DNA from: Mycoplasma sp. Bg2 | Lineage (GTDB): Bacteria > Bacillota_I > Bacilli_A > Mycoplasmatales > Hepatoplasmataceae | DNA length: 64,000 nucleotides | Assembly: GCA_001641225.1 (NCBI GenBank) | Contig: LSMY01000002.1 | Span: forward strand, 124,001 to 188,000 | Direction of reading: 5' to 3' | Shown: piece after piece, positions 43,909-53,215 of the stretch | Numbering within the stretch: position 1 is the first letter of the stretch | Layout of the letters: every line of letters starts with the position of its first letter | Position numbers and translations under genes: made by a program | Notes under the pieces: generated by a model | What the model saw: only the letters and a program-made list of their open reading frames with translations | Database searches by the model: none | What the model was told of the DNA's origin: nothing

Positions 43909-44685
43909 TTAGTTAATTTTTTTAACCCCAATTAAGTTAAGTTCTGCTTCTTGGTGAAGTTTTTCAATTAAAGTTTTTTTATCAGAAGGAATTTCTTTTT
44001 GAGCCATAAAATTATCTACATCTAAATAATTAAGCACTTTGTGTCCTTCATCATATTCCTTGTTAGTTTCAATAACTAATTCTGGAAGTTCAAGTTCTTT
44101 TGCAAGTTCATAAACTTCTGATTTAGTAAGATGAGCAATTGGAGCTAAATCTCCAACACTATCACCTCATTTAGTAAATTCACCAACATATATTTCTGAT
44201 GAACTCAATGTATTTAAAACAAGATAATTTTTTCTTTGTGCCCAGGCATATAGCGTTGCTGTTCTTAATCTTGATTTTATGTTTTCAATAATATCATCTA
44301 AATTTTCTAATTTTAAGTAAGACATGTCATGAGGCATTACTTCACCATTTACTTTTCTAGTAAAGGTTTCAACATCTCCTTTTGCTATCGGAAGTTCAAG
44401 TTCAAAAATATCTTTAATATATTGATCAAGAGTTGGTTTTAAATCAACTTTTGTTTCTTTTAATTCAAGAGCAAGTAAAACTCTATTACAATTTCTTCTT
44501 GCATATTTTGTAGAATCAATTCCCATTCACACAACTTTAATATTTTTAGGAAAAGCTTTTTGTGCTAGAGCAACCGTAACAGCAGAATTTATTCCTCCAG
44601 AAATTCTGACAACTACTCCATCAGCATGAGCTTTTTTCGTTTCTTCTTTTATTCAATTAACTATTTCTTTAATTTTTGTTTCCAT
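43909..44685 (-). CDS. NadE-like NAD synthetase, divergent copy 1
   Basis: 258 residues. Homologous over its full length to nadE copy 2 (48293-49090). The PP-loop reads SGGINS at 29-34: the conserved Asp of SGGxDS is Asn33. The C-terminal loop that in copy 2 reads TPIADLWSDQKTDEEEMG, which closes over the active site, is missing and replaced by a short IETNKEYDEG. TKWGDSVGDLAP and the dimer helix are intact. It may have lost NH3-dependent NAD synthesis or work only with copy 2. Frame intact, no sign of decay. Confidence 0.75.
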
Positions 44686-44733
44686 AAATGAATTATATAA
44701 AAAGAACTAATTATTTGTTAAGTTTAATAAAAG

Positions 44734-44822
44734 AAAAAAGAACCCTATACACCAGACTAGTAAAATAGGGCATTAAAAAAGGGCATACCAACGAGGTGTG
44801 TTTTCTTTTACAATTTATATAT
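44734..44822 (+). repeat. Left 89-bp inverted repeat / leader of the RibD-like gene
   Basis: This sequence recurs in inverted orientation at 45559-45647 with about seven differences, all transitions. It ends 12 bp before the RibD-like start. Two nested hairpins can form: CCCTAT/ATAGGG, then CATACC/GGTGTG (loop AACGA) followed by TTTTCTTTT, the layout of an attenuator. Confidence 0.8.
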
Positions 44823-44834
44823 AAAGGATACACA

Positions 44835-45359
44835 ATGAAAAAAATAATATTTTACATAGCACAATCGAAAGATGGGTTTATAGCAGATAAAAATGGATCT
44901 GTTGATTGAATACCTCATGGCTCTGCTGACCCAGCCAAGGTTCAAGAATCATTTAAAAGGATCAATGATGAAACAGATACAATAATATGAGGAAAAGTTG
45001 TCTATGAACAAGTTATGTCTTGAGGAATAGAGTGGCCATACGAACAAAAATCATATGTGTTCTCCGAAGAAGAAATTGATGAGTCGCAAGGAAAGAGGGT
45101 TTCCGGAGATGTTAATAAATTCTGAGACTCTATTAAGGAAAAATCAGGAAAAGACGTTTGATTAATGGGAGGGGCTAATCTGGCAGAGCAATTTACAAAA
45201 GAGGCTTTAATTGATGAATACAGAATTACAACTTTCCGAGATGTTGAGCTGAAAGAAGGAATAAAATTATTTCCTACAATCAATCCCATAAAGAATAAAG
45301 AAGCAGTGAAGTCATATGATCTTGGTGGAAATGTTTTTGAAGAAATTTATTTAAAATAA
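44835..45359 (+). CDS. RibD-C/dihydrofolate reductase-like protein
   Basis: 174 residues, ATG 44835 behind AAAGGA. KKIIFYIAQSKDGFIADKNG at the N-terminus, the IIWGKVVYEQV block and the late LMGGANLAEQFTKEALIDEY match the RibD C-terminal/DHFR-like fold of small NADPH-dependent reductases (YwjB/YyaP type). It is visibly richer in G+C than its neighbours and uses rarer codons, yet it still uses TGA for Trp, so any transfer came from another Mollicute or is old. Inverted repeats flank it and a convergent remnant. Substrate unknown. Confidence 0.78.
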
Positions 45360-45360
45360 A

Positions 45361-45388
45361 AAAGAATCGCTTAAGTAAGTGATTCTTT
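45361..45388. terminator. Bidirectional terminator inside the inverted-repeat cassette
   Basis: AAAGAATCGCTTA pairs with TAAGTGATTCTTT (one G-U), between the RibD-like stop and the end of the convergent small ORF. Confidence 0.72.
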
Positions 45389-45582
45389 TAATTCGGTGAC
45401 GCACAAGTTGTCAGGCTTGTGGGATTATAATGTAGGTCTTTATTATAAATGATTTTATTTATGTCTTCCTCTTCCTTATAAATGGACCAAAGAAGTCTTT
45501 CAGCCCCATAAACTCCCTTATGTTTCAAAAAATATTTTTCAACATTATCTAATATTTCTATATAAATTGTAAAAGAAAACAC
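45388..45582 (-). pseudogene. Convergent small ORF, probable gene remnant
   Basis: A 64-codon frame with a GTG start that lies inside the right inverted repeat and no internal ATG or Shine-Dalgarno. The product contains FLKHKGVYGAERLLWSIYKE, faintly reminiscent of an IS3-type transposase or other helix-turn-helix segment, but too short to classify. The likely reading is the 3' remainder of a gene whose 5' end was replaced by the repeat. Composition is similar to the RibD-like gene. It could also be a genuine small protein. Confidence 0.35.
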
Positions 45583-45647
45583 ACCTCGTTGGTGTGTCCT
45601 TTTTTAATGTCCTATTTTACTAGTTTAGTATATAAGGTTCTTTTTTT
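45559..45647 (-). repeat. Right 89-bp inverted repeat
   Basis: Reverse-complement partner of 44734-44822, about 92 percent identical by eye. Its hairpin ACACACC/GGTGTGT with loop AACGA and the following TTTTCTTTT make a good minus-strand terminator for the YfcC-type gene, whose stop lies at its outer edge. Confidence 0.8.
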
Positions 45648-47706
45648 AAACAACAACCAGCGATAATGAAATAACTGTCATCGCTATAATTCCAATTGAT
45701 AAAGAAGCACTTGCTAAATATTTAAAGGCCTTTGGATAAGAAACATGGGATGCTTCTGATTGAGCAAGGACAATTCCCACAGTAGGAGCACACATATTAA
45801 TCATTCCTTCTGCAAGAGGGAAAACAAGCAGTACCACTAGGGCATATTCTGCAAAATTAATTGTTCCATTTGAATTAGTTGCTAATTGATCAAGGATTGG
45901 AGAAAGGACTGGTCCTGTTATTCCGGCAAGTCCTGAGGTAGAAGGAATAAAGAAAGCAAGTAAAAGGAAAAATGGGAATAATATTCAAGCTAGTCCAATT
46001 TGGCCCATAGAACCAATTGAGTCTGTTCCTCCAGAAAACATCATTGAAATCATATCCATTGTTAACCCAGAATTAATTAAAACAATTGAAACTGCCCGAG
46101 AAATAATAATTATTAGAATTGGTTTAAACATTACTTTTGGTCCATTTGCCATTGCTTTTTGTGTTCTTGATGGTTTCATTCCTAAAATTAGTGAAATGAA
46201 AATTGCTTGGAAAAGGAAGAATATTGCAAGTTGTAAAGTTCCTCATTTACCAAAAGGAGCATTTGCAAAAAATATTCATGAGAGGATATATCAAGGACTA
46301 CTTGGACTTGGATCTTGTAATCCTTCAAATCAAGTAGTTCATGGCAGTAAAACAAAAACCATTCAAACAAATGTAAGTGCAAAGAATACTAGTCCAACAA
46401 TTTGTCTTGTAGTCATTTTATCTTCTTTTTTACAATCAAATTCACCAATTCTATCTTCTGCTCATTTTTTGTTTTCTGCATATTGTTTTGGTTCTGCAAC
46501 ATAATCTATTCCTTTTCTAGATTTATTTGCATATCAACTACAATAACTTGCTCCAAAAGTTGCAATAAAAGCAAATTCAACCATCCGGATAATCATTCCA
46601 TCACTAATTGCCATTGTATTACCTTCACCATCTTCAAGCATTGAGGCCATAATTCCAACTGAAAAAGGATCAAGTACAGAAGCACAAATTCCAGAAGTTG
46701 TTCCAATAGAGATAATCAAGACTCCAGTCATAGTATCAAAACCTGCTAAAACAAGAAAGGGAACAATAATTGGAATAAATCCTAAAGTTTCCCCTTGCAT
46801 TCCAAAAGTAGTTCCACAAAAGGCAAAGAAGAGATAAAATAACACAACAAGAATTATTACCCTTCCTTGCATTTTTTTAATAAGTGCAACTATTCCCACT
46901 TCAAGAGCTCCTGATTGGATTATTACTTGCATAAATGCAGCAATACAAACCAAATAGAAAATAATTGTAATTGATTTAAAAAATCCAGCTATAAGTAAGA
47001 AAGGAATATTTAAAAGTCCATATCTTCCAAATTCATTTCCCATATAATAATTAGTATTTCAAAAATTGTATCAGCTTTTTTCTGTATTTCCTGAAATAAA
47101 TGTTGTTGATCATGCAACTTCTTTATCATTAACTCAAATTAAATTATCAGGATTAACTAATGTTATTTTATAAATCAAAAATTCATTTTTAAGTACATCT
47201 TGGTGAACTTGATCTGCTGTTACATTAATTATTATAGAATCACTTGTTTTATTAACATCACTACTATTTAATCCAGAAATAGTTAAGTCAAAAGTTAATC
47301 CTCCTCAATTAATTGTTGCATCTTCTCAACCATCTAAATAATTTAGTGAACTAAATTCAAGGCAAAGGCCACTTGTATTACTTGGAGTAAGATTAGGATA
47401 AAATTTATGTAAAAGTTCATAACCAGGGCCGGTAAGAGTTAATGTTCCACCTTTAGTAGCTAAGCCTTCAATTTTTATAAGTAAAGTTTTACCATCGGCA
47501 GAAAAAATACCTAGTCCTAATACATCATCTTTTTTAAGAACTAATAGTGGGTCATTTAAATTAACTCATTCTTTATGAGGAATCCAAGTAAGAACAACAC
47601 AAAAAAGAAGGACAAAGAAAATAATATAAAGAGCAGGAGGGAACTTAAAGGTTCTCTTAATTTTAGAAGTTTTTTTATCTTTTTCTAATTTACTAACTGA
47701 AGCCAT
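45646..47706 (-). CDS. YfcC-family membrane carrier with extracytoplasmic insert
   Basis: 686 residues. After a basic N-terminus and TM1 (about 24-43) there is a polar, beta-rich, Asn/Thr-rich domain (about 45-205) predicted outside the cell. The remainder is a 10-12 helix carrier with the GGTDSIGSMG and FIPSTSGLAGITGPVLSP motifs of the YfcC/DcuC-like (C4-dicarboxylate anaerobic carrier) group. In Gram-positives such proteins exchange arginine/ornithine or export dicarboxylates; here the substrate is unknown. The insert is absent from typical relatives. The stop abuts the right inverted repeat. Confidence 0.78.
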
Positions 47707-47824
47707 ATTATCAATTAATCACATTATATATATTATTCAAAAATTAAAAACTTTTTATGAAGACTTGTATAAGCATAACTAAGAATTAATTTTTTATTAA
47801 ATCATTTCCTTAATAGTTATAATT

Positions 47825-47857
47825 AAAAAAGATTCCTTTGATAAGAATCTTTTTTTC
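47825..47857 (-). terminator. Intrinsic terminator after the thioredoxin gene
   Basis: AAAAAGATTC pairs with GAATCTTTTT, loop CTTTGATAA, T-runs on both sides, between the thioredoxin stop and the YfcC promoter region. The remaining 47707-47824 is A+T-rich with no gene. Confidence 0.78.
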
Positions 47858-47886
47858 ATTTTTAATAATTAAATCTTAGCAATAAA

Positions 47887-48210
47887 TTAGTCTTCTAATT
47901 TATCTAATAATCCTCTTAATTCTGGTTCAGAGATAAAATTTTCATGCATAAAAATTTGTTTTCCGTTTTTATAACCCAAAATTGTTGGAACATGATCAAT
48001 TTGAAAATCTTTACCGTCTTCTACTCAAGCTTTTTGTTCATCAACATCTATGCTTCCAATTGCAACTTTATCTTCATATTCTGGAAATACTTTTTTACAA
48101 ACAACTTTAGTCATAATGCAATCACCACATCATTTTGTTGAAAACATTAAAAGTACTTTTTCATTTTCTTTAATCATTTTTTTTGCTTCATCAATTGTAA
48201 TTTGTTTCAT
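47887..48210 (-). CDS. Thioredoxin-like protein with WCGDC active site
   Basis: 107 residues, single thioredoxin fold. The redox site is WCGDC (about residues 28-32), with Asp in place of the Pro of classical WCGPC, which should change its redox potential. The cis-Pro loop HVPTILGYKNG is intact. It may reduce disulfides of imported cystine or act as general thioredoxin. It has its own terminator. It is flanked by nadE copy 2 upstream on the same strand. Confidence 0.88.
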
Positions 48211-48292
48211 TATTACTCCTTTTTAATATTCATTCATATTAAATACATTAATAATTTGATTAATTTAATATATCTTATAGTAATTATATAAT

Positions 48293-49090
48293 TTATTTAA
48301 CTTTTTTAAGGCCAATTAACTTGTGCTTGTTTTTTTCATGAAGGTTTTCAATTAAAACTCTTTTTCCTTCATCAAGTTCTTTATCTGCTAGGTAATTTTC
48401 AATATTAGAATAGCTTATTCCCATTTCTTCTTCATCAGTTTTTTGGTCACTTCATAAATCAGCTATTGGGGTAGAAGAAATAACCATTTCTGGAATATTT
48501 AGTAAGTTTGCCATTTTATAAATTTGCGTTTTATTAAGATGAGCAATTGGTGCAAGGTCACCAACACCATCTCCTCATTTAGTGTAATATCCTACATAAA
48601 TTTCAAGTAAATTAGAAGTATTTAAAACTAAATAATTATTTCTTTGTGCCCAAGCATACAAAACTGCAGTTCTTAGTCGTGCCTTAATATTTCCAATTAT
48701 TTCATTGTAATTAGGTAATTCTAAATATGAAGTTTCTCTTGGAAGTTTTTCTCCATTTATTTTTTTTTCAAAAGCCACAATGTCACCATCTGCAATAATT
48801 TCTAAAGCAAATATATCCTTTACAAATTCATCAAGAGTTGGTTTTAAATTAAGACTTATTGCTTCTAATTCTAAATTTTGAAATACTCTCAAGGCATTCC
48901 TTCTTGCAGATCTTGAAGATTCAATTCCAATTCATAGACCCAAAGCATTTTGAGGAAAGGCTTTTTTTGCAAGAGCAGCCACAACTGCAGAATCAATTCC
49001 TCCAGAAATTCCAATAACAACTCCTTTAGCATTAGCTGCTTTTACTTCTTTTTCAATTCAAGTTACTATTTTATTAATTTCTTGTTCCAT
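48293..49090 (-). CDS. nadE: NH3-dependent NAD(+) synthetase, copy 2
   Basis: 265 residues. Full set of motifs: PP-loop SGGIDS (29-34), KARLRTAVLYAWAQ, GYYTKWGDGVGDLAP and the active-site loop TPIADLWSDQKTDEEEMG. It converts nicotinate adenine dinucleotide and ammonia to NAD with ATP. With both the Asp33 and the C-terminal loop intact, this is the likely functional enzyme, in contrast to copy 1. Confidence 0.92.
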
Positions 49091-49107
49091 GTTTTAATTA
49101 TATAAAA

Positions 49108-49133
49108 AAAATAAACTCATAAGAGTTTATTTT
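49108..49133 (-). terminator. Intrinsic terminator after rpmA
   Basis: AATAAACTC/GAGTTTATT with loop ATAA followed on the minus strand by eight T residues. It ends the rplU-prp-rpmA operon. Confidence 0.82.
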
Positions 49134-49138
49134 AGTAT

Positions 49139-49468
49139 TTATTCAGCTGCAACTTGTGCTTTTGCAACTACTTTAGTATTAATAGAAGAATCTGCTGGAA
49201 CAACATTTGCTCTAGTTTTTCCTCTATACTTATCATATTTAACAATTCCATCTACTAAAGAAAAGAGTGTGTCATCGCCACCACGACCAACATTATAGCC
49301 GGGAATGATTTTTGTTCCTCTTTGTCTATAAATAATTGCTCCGCCTAGGCAGGTTTGACCATCAGATAATTTCTGACCTAATCTTCTTCCGGCTGAATCT
49401 CTTCCATTTTTAGAAGATCCAACCCCTTTTTTATGTGCAAAGAATTGTATGTTTAAAATGAATTCCAT
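49139..49468 (-). CDS. rpmA: 50S ribosomal protein L27 (Prp-processed form)
   Basis: 109 residues. The N-terminus [20 protein letters not shown] carries the extension ending in FFA that Firmicutes L27 precursors have and that the protease Prp removes before L27 enters the ribosome. The body has the standard [12 protein letters not shown] and RQRGTKI-PG blocks. The prp gene ends one base upstream, matching the conserved rplU-prp-rpmA arrangement. Confidence 0.95.
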   Translation of the reverse strand: MEFILNIQFFAHKKGVGSSKNGRDSAGRRLGQKLSDGQTCLGGAIIYRQRGTKIIPGYNVGRGGDDTLFSLVDGIVKYDKYRGKTRANVVPADSSINTKVVAKAQVAAE

Positions 49469-49469
49469 C

Positions 49470-49775
49470 TTAAGACTCCTTTGTTACTTTTATATATTGA
49501 TGATATTGATTTTCCACTGTTTTTAATGAAATAATCAGGGTTTTTAAAATTACTTGTGTTGCTTTATCATCTTGAAGCACTTTAATTGTAATAATATCCT
49601 TTTTAACAATAATTTTTACAAATTCTCCATCTAATGAATTTAAAATTCCAAAAACTATGGAACTTGCTCCAGCACAAACTAAATCATTTTCTCCAGGAGA
49701 AATTGATTCAGCGTGTCCTTTAATCATAAAGTCTACTATTTTATTATTTTTTGTATTATATTTAACATCAATCAT
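49470..49775 (-). CDS. prp: Ribosomal-processing cysteine protease Prp
   Basis: 101 residues. Catalytic His in IKGHAES (about 20) and Cys in [13 protein letters not shown] (about 33). Cleaves the N-terminal extension of L27. Located between rplU and rpmA with one-base gaps. Confidence 0.92.
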   Translation of the reverse strand: MIDVKYNTKNNKIVDFMIKGHAESISPGENDLVCAGASSIVFGILNSLDGEFVKIIVKKDIITIKVLQDDKATQVILKTLIISLKTVENQYHQYIKVTKES

Positions 49776-49776
49776 A

Positions 49777-50727
49777 TTATTTTTTATTTTTTTTATCTTC
49801 TGCTTCTTGTTCTTCTAAAAAGATATGTGCTTGTTCTAAAAAGTTAATAAATTTAACATTTTTAATTGAAATTGCTTCTGATTTTAATCCAGGAAGTCCA
49901 GCAATAAGTCCTTTGTTCATATTTTTACTTAAATTAACTAGATCTCCAATTGTATGGATATTATTTTTATGCATGTATTCTAATGTTTTTACGCCAATTC
50001 CTTTAATATCAATCAATTTAAGATCATGTGCATTAAGAACAGCTGCTTTTTCTTTTAATGCTTGCATTTTTGCACTAATTTCTAAAAGTTCTTTTGTTGA
50101 TTCTGCTTTTGTATCTTTTTTAGCTACTGGTTTTTTAACTTCAACAGGTTTTTTAACTTCAACTGGTTTTTTAGCTACTGGTTTTTTAGCAACAACTGGT
50201 TTTTTAACTTCAACTGGTTTTTTAGCTACTGGTTTTTTAACTTCAACTGGTTTTTTAACTTCAACTGGTTTTTTAGCTACTGGTTTTTTAGCTTCAACTG
50301 GTTTTTTAGCTACTGGTTTTTTAGCTTCAACTGGTTTTTTAACTACCGGTTTTTTAACTTCAACATTTGATTTAACATTATCAATTTTAGAAATTACTTT
50401 ACCATTTAAAATAATTTCTTCAACAAGTAATCTTGTATAAGGTTGTCTGTGACCTTGTTTTCTACTTCAATTAGATTTAGCTTTTGTTCTAAAGATAATT
50501 AGTTTTGGTCCTTTTCCATGTTTTTGTACAACTGCTTTTACTTCTACGTTTTCAAGTAAAGGAACTCCTAAAGAGATTTCCCCATCATTAGAAAGTGCAA
50601 TTACTTCTTTGAAACTAACAATTTTGTCAACTTCAGTATCAATTTTTTCAATTCAAATTGCTTGTCCGGCTTCAGCTTTAATTTGTTTTCCGCCAGATTT
50701 TATTATTGCATATGTATTATTAATCAT
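49777..50727 (-). CDS. rplU: 50S ribosomal protein L21 with KKPV-repeat linker and C-terminal helix-hairpin-helix domain
   Basis: 316 residues, three times the normal L21. Residues 1-103 are L21 (INNTYAIIKSGGKQI start, SNWSRKQGHRQPYT end). Residues about 120-206 are tandem KKPVEVKKPVAKKPV-type repeats, a flexible basic linker. Residues about 220-316 form a helical domain with an IKGIGVKTLEYMHKNNI helix-hairpin-helix of the kind found in nucleic-acid-binding proteins. The GGAGG ribosome site fixes the ATG at 50727. A homologous domain occurs in the membrane protein at 53216-53776. The tail's function is unknown. Confidence 0.93.
50108..50366 (-). repeat. In-frame KKPV tandem repeats within rplU
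   Basis: About 260 bp of 12- to 24-bp units encoding K-K-P-V-(E/A) blocks, all in frame. Unit number could vary by slippage without breaking the gene. Confidence 0.85.
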
Positions 50728-50830
50728 TTTGTCCTCCAAAGACTCGCCTTATAAGGTAACTATAATTTATTAATAGTGTTTGTTAAACCTTTTCAGAGCG
50801 GTTGTTGTGAATTTTATCACTTTATAATTT
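50728..50830 (-). promoter_or_regulatory. Leader region of rplU (possible L21 autoregulatory leader)
   Basis: A structured-looking 5' region rather than plain A+T spacer: an ACCTTATAAGG palindrome and a G+C-richer AACCGCTCTGAAAAGG stretch precede the ribosome site. Firmicutes rplU mRNAs often carry an L21-binding leader here. The assignment is by position and composition only. Confidence 0.35.
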
Positions 50831-50835
50831 TATCA

Positions 50836-51540
50836 TTATTTACTTGGTAATTGGTGTAACTTAATGAATTTTTTTGTTTGTTTATCTTCTGGTTCATAAC
50901 CAAAAAGAAGCAGTTCTTCAATCTCTAATTTAATACTTTTTTCAAGATTTTTTCTACGATAATATTCAATTATTAAAAAACAAGGAATTATTATTGTAAA
51001 AAAGAAAATTGCGCTAATAATTAATAAATAATTACGATGATAAATATTAGTTTTAACAAAAAGCTCTTTAGATTTATTAAATGTGCGGTTATAAAAGGTA
51101 ATTTTAATTGTTTTTGCTTTTTCTAAAAACTCTTCTTCATTTTTCAAAAGAAAGAAATTATAATCAAGCACTTCCTCTTGGGTTAAGTTTTGAGAAATGG
51201 GATCTCAAATTATTCCTTCCTTATCAATTATTTTATTTTGATCTATTTTATTTCCTGGCAATTCTTTGATTTCAACTTGGTCTGCTAGAACTCCATTAAC
51301 ATAAACAGAATCAACAAGTAAATTAGAAACTACAGGAAAAGAATCCTTTAAAAGTTTTGCATTATAAATAATTAGTTTTTTTGCATATTCTTTGTTTACA
51401 ATAATATAAACAGCACGGCTGTCTTTATCATAAGATTCAAGTAAGCTTTCTTTTTTAAGTTCATAAGAAACAATTCTTTTTTCAAAGAATGCTTTGTCAA
51501 GTACTTTAATTCAAATTGAATTTAATTCTACTTTATTCAT
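50836..51540 (-). CDS. Unknown single-pass membrane protein with possible DnaA domain I-like N-terminus
   Basis: 234 residues. The first 75 residues, with SIWIKVLDKAFF and then VYIIVNKEYAKKLIIYN, have the spacing of the Trp-containing first helix and the strand/helix pair of DnaA domain I, although this is a weak match by eye. A membrane helix follows at about 172-195 and then a basic cytoplasmic tail of about 40 residues. The start at 51540 is the first ATG, downstream of the greA terminator. No recognised family. Confidence 0.55.
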
Positions 51541-51556
51541 AATAAAATTATATAAA

Positions 51557-51586
51557 AGAAAAGCAAGATTAAATCTTGCTTTTTAA
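51557..51586 (-). terminator. Intrinsic terminator after greA
   Basis: AAAAGCAAGATT/AATCTTGCTTTT with a minimal loop, immediately past the greA stop. Confidence 0.85.
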
Positions 51587-51587
51587 A

Positions 51588-52103
51588 TTATCTTATTTTT
51601 AAAACTTTAATATCATATGGTTTCAAAGTTTCAACATGAGATTTTTCGCCCACTTCTTTACCAAGTAATGCTTTAGCAACTGGAGAGTCATCACCAATAT
51701 GAGGAATGTCTTGGATTGGGTTTGCTTCTATAGTTCCAACAATTTTAACAATTTTTTCAGATTTAGATTTTTGATTTAAATAAGTAACAGTTGATCCAAG
51801 TCTTACTTTTGAACATTTTCCATTAGTTTCAACGATAATCTCTACTCTAGTAAGAATATCTTCAATTTTTTGGATTTCTGCTTCAATTTCAGCTTGTTTA
51901 TTTTTTGCTGCATCATAATCAGCATTTTCGGAAAGGTCACCTTGTGCTCTTGCTTCAGAAAGCTCAACAAGGATTTTAGGTCTTTCCTCATTAATTAAAC
52001 TAGTTAATTTACTTTTTAACTTTTCTTCTCCCTTTTTAGTTAGTTGAATTTTATTTGCAGATAAATTTATTCCAACGTTGTTGCTTATGTCTTCTGGTGT
52101 CAT
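51588..52103 (-). CDS. greA: Transcription elongation factor GreA
   Basis: 171 residues. The N-terminal coiled coil contains the acidic tip ARAQGDLSENADYDAAKNKQ (catalytic Asp and Glu that trigger transcript cleavage in backtracked polymerase), followed by the C-terminal FKBP-like domain ending in GEKSHVETL. An N-terminal extension of about 15 residues precedes the coiled coil. It has its own promoter region and terminator. Confidence 0.94.
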   Translation of the reverse strand: MTPEDISNNVGINLSANKIQLTKKGEEKLKSKLTSLINEERPKILVELSEARAQGDLSENADYDAAKNKQAEIEAEIQKIEDILTRVEIIVETNGKCSKVRLGSTVTYLNQKSKSEKIVKIVGTIEANPIQDIPHIGDDSPVAKALLGKEVGEKSHVETLKPYDIKVLKIR

Positions 52104-52289
52104 TATTTCTCCTTTAAGTTTAACTTCTTATATTTTACCAATTTTTATGGCAATTGTGGCAATAAAATCATTAAAATTTACCCCTCGATTATTAGTATTT
52201 AATGTTTCACAATTGACTTATATATTTTTTATTTATTAATTAAATATTATTTTTTTATTTTAACTTAAAAATTTGATTAAATTAAAAAA

Positions 52290-52470
52290 ATAGAATTCAA
52301 TTTTAAATCTTTTCTAACCAATGTTAATGTCTAATTTTTGTAAATAGTTAAAAAGATATTTTAGTATGCTCTCCTTTATATAATACAAACAGCAAAAATT
52401 CCTTCAAGAATAATACATTTATTTATTTTGTTAAAAATATTATTTAAAAACATCAACCATAAATAAATTT
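52290..52470 (-). pseudogene. Decayed fragment of a second uridine kinase
   Basis: In the 463-bp gap between greA and udk, the minus strand has IILEGIFA (around 52391-52415) followed in the same frame, with three stops, by LTLVRKDLK at the spacing at which Udk has LRLLRRLKRD. The plus-strand 17-mer AGCAAAAATTCCTTCAA is shared exactly with udk at 52852-52868. The most likely reading is a tandem udk duplicate in advanced decay. The rest of the gap, 52104-52289 and 52471-52566, shows nothing recognisable. Confidence 0.35.
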
Positions 52471-52566
52471 CTGCTTATAAATAGTTTACCTAGTTAATAA
52501 TTTTTTTAAAATTATTTTTTAACGTTTCCAATATACTTTTTTCTAGCAAATAACCTATTAACTAGA

Positions 52567-53214
52567 TTAATTTAGATGATCAAAAAAATGATTAATAATA
52601 CTTAATATTTTTGTTTCATCAATTGAATTATTATTTAAAATTACATCAGCTTCCTTTTTTGTTGGAGCAATATATTTATCATGCATTGGTTTAATAGACT
52701 CTTCTCAATTTTTATAAAATAATGGTTTATTAAAGACATTATGATGCCTTCCATTTGAATCACGTTTTAATCTTCGTAATAATCTTAAATCAGCATCGGC
52801 ATCAACAAATATTTTCATAGTTGCCATTGCACAAATTTCCTCAAAATATAAAGCAAAAATTCCTTCAATAATTATGGTATCTGCTGGAGTTATTATTATT
52901 TTTTGATTTTTATCATATTCTCCGGTTTCAAAAATATATTTATTTCGAACAATTGTTTCCTTGTTTAAAATCTTTTTAACATCAGCAACCATTTTATCTT
53001 TTTGAATTGAACTAGGAGAATCTCAATTAATTTCTTTAATTGTTTTTCCTGGATAATCACTTGTGGAACGATAATAATTATCAGTAGAAATAATTGCTAC
53101 TTTATGGTTAGTCTTTGTTAAAATTTTCGTTATTTCTTCTGCAACAATTGTTTTACCGGAAGCCGTTCCTCCTGAAATTAAAATTAATGTATTTTTATTT
53201 AAGCAATTATTCAT
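52567..53214 (-). CDS. udk: Uridine kinase
   Basis: 215 residues from the ATG at 53214, which has AAGGAG at good spacing (the frame is open for eight more codons upstream without a proper start). P-loop GGTASGKT (about 13-20), STDNYYRSTSDYPG, IIIEGIFALYF and the VDADADLRLLRRLKRD lid region identify uridine/cytidine kinase, which makes UMP and CMP from nucleosides and GTP. Works with cytidine deaminase in salvage. Confidence 0.92.
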
Positions 53215-53215
53215 T

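Noticed and set aside
50108..50366. Regular short repeats that could suggest a CRISPR array
   Set aside because: Units are contiguous, in frame and encode KKPV; there are no unique spacers or cas genes.
49913..50440. A 175-codon plus-strand frame made of TGFLTSTGFLATGFL repeats opposite rplU
   Set aside because: It is the antisense of the KKPV repeats of L21; no ribosome-binding site, and the sense frame joins two recognisable domains.
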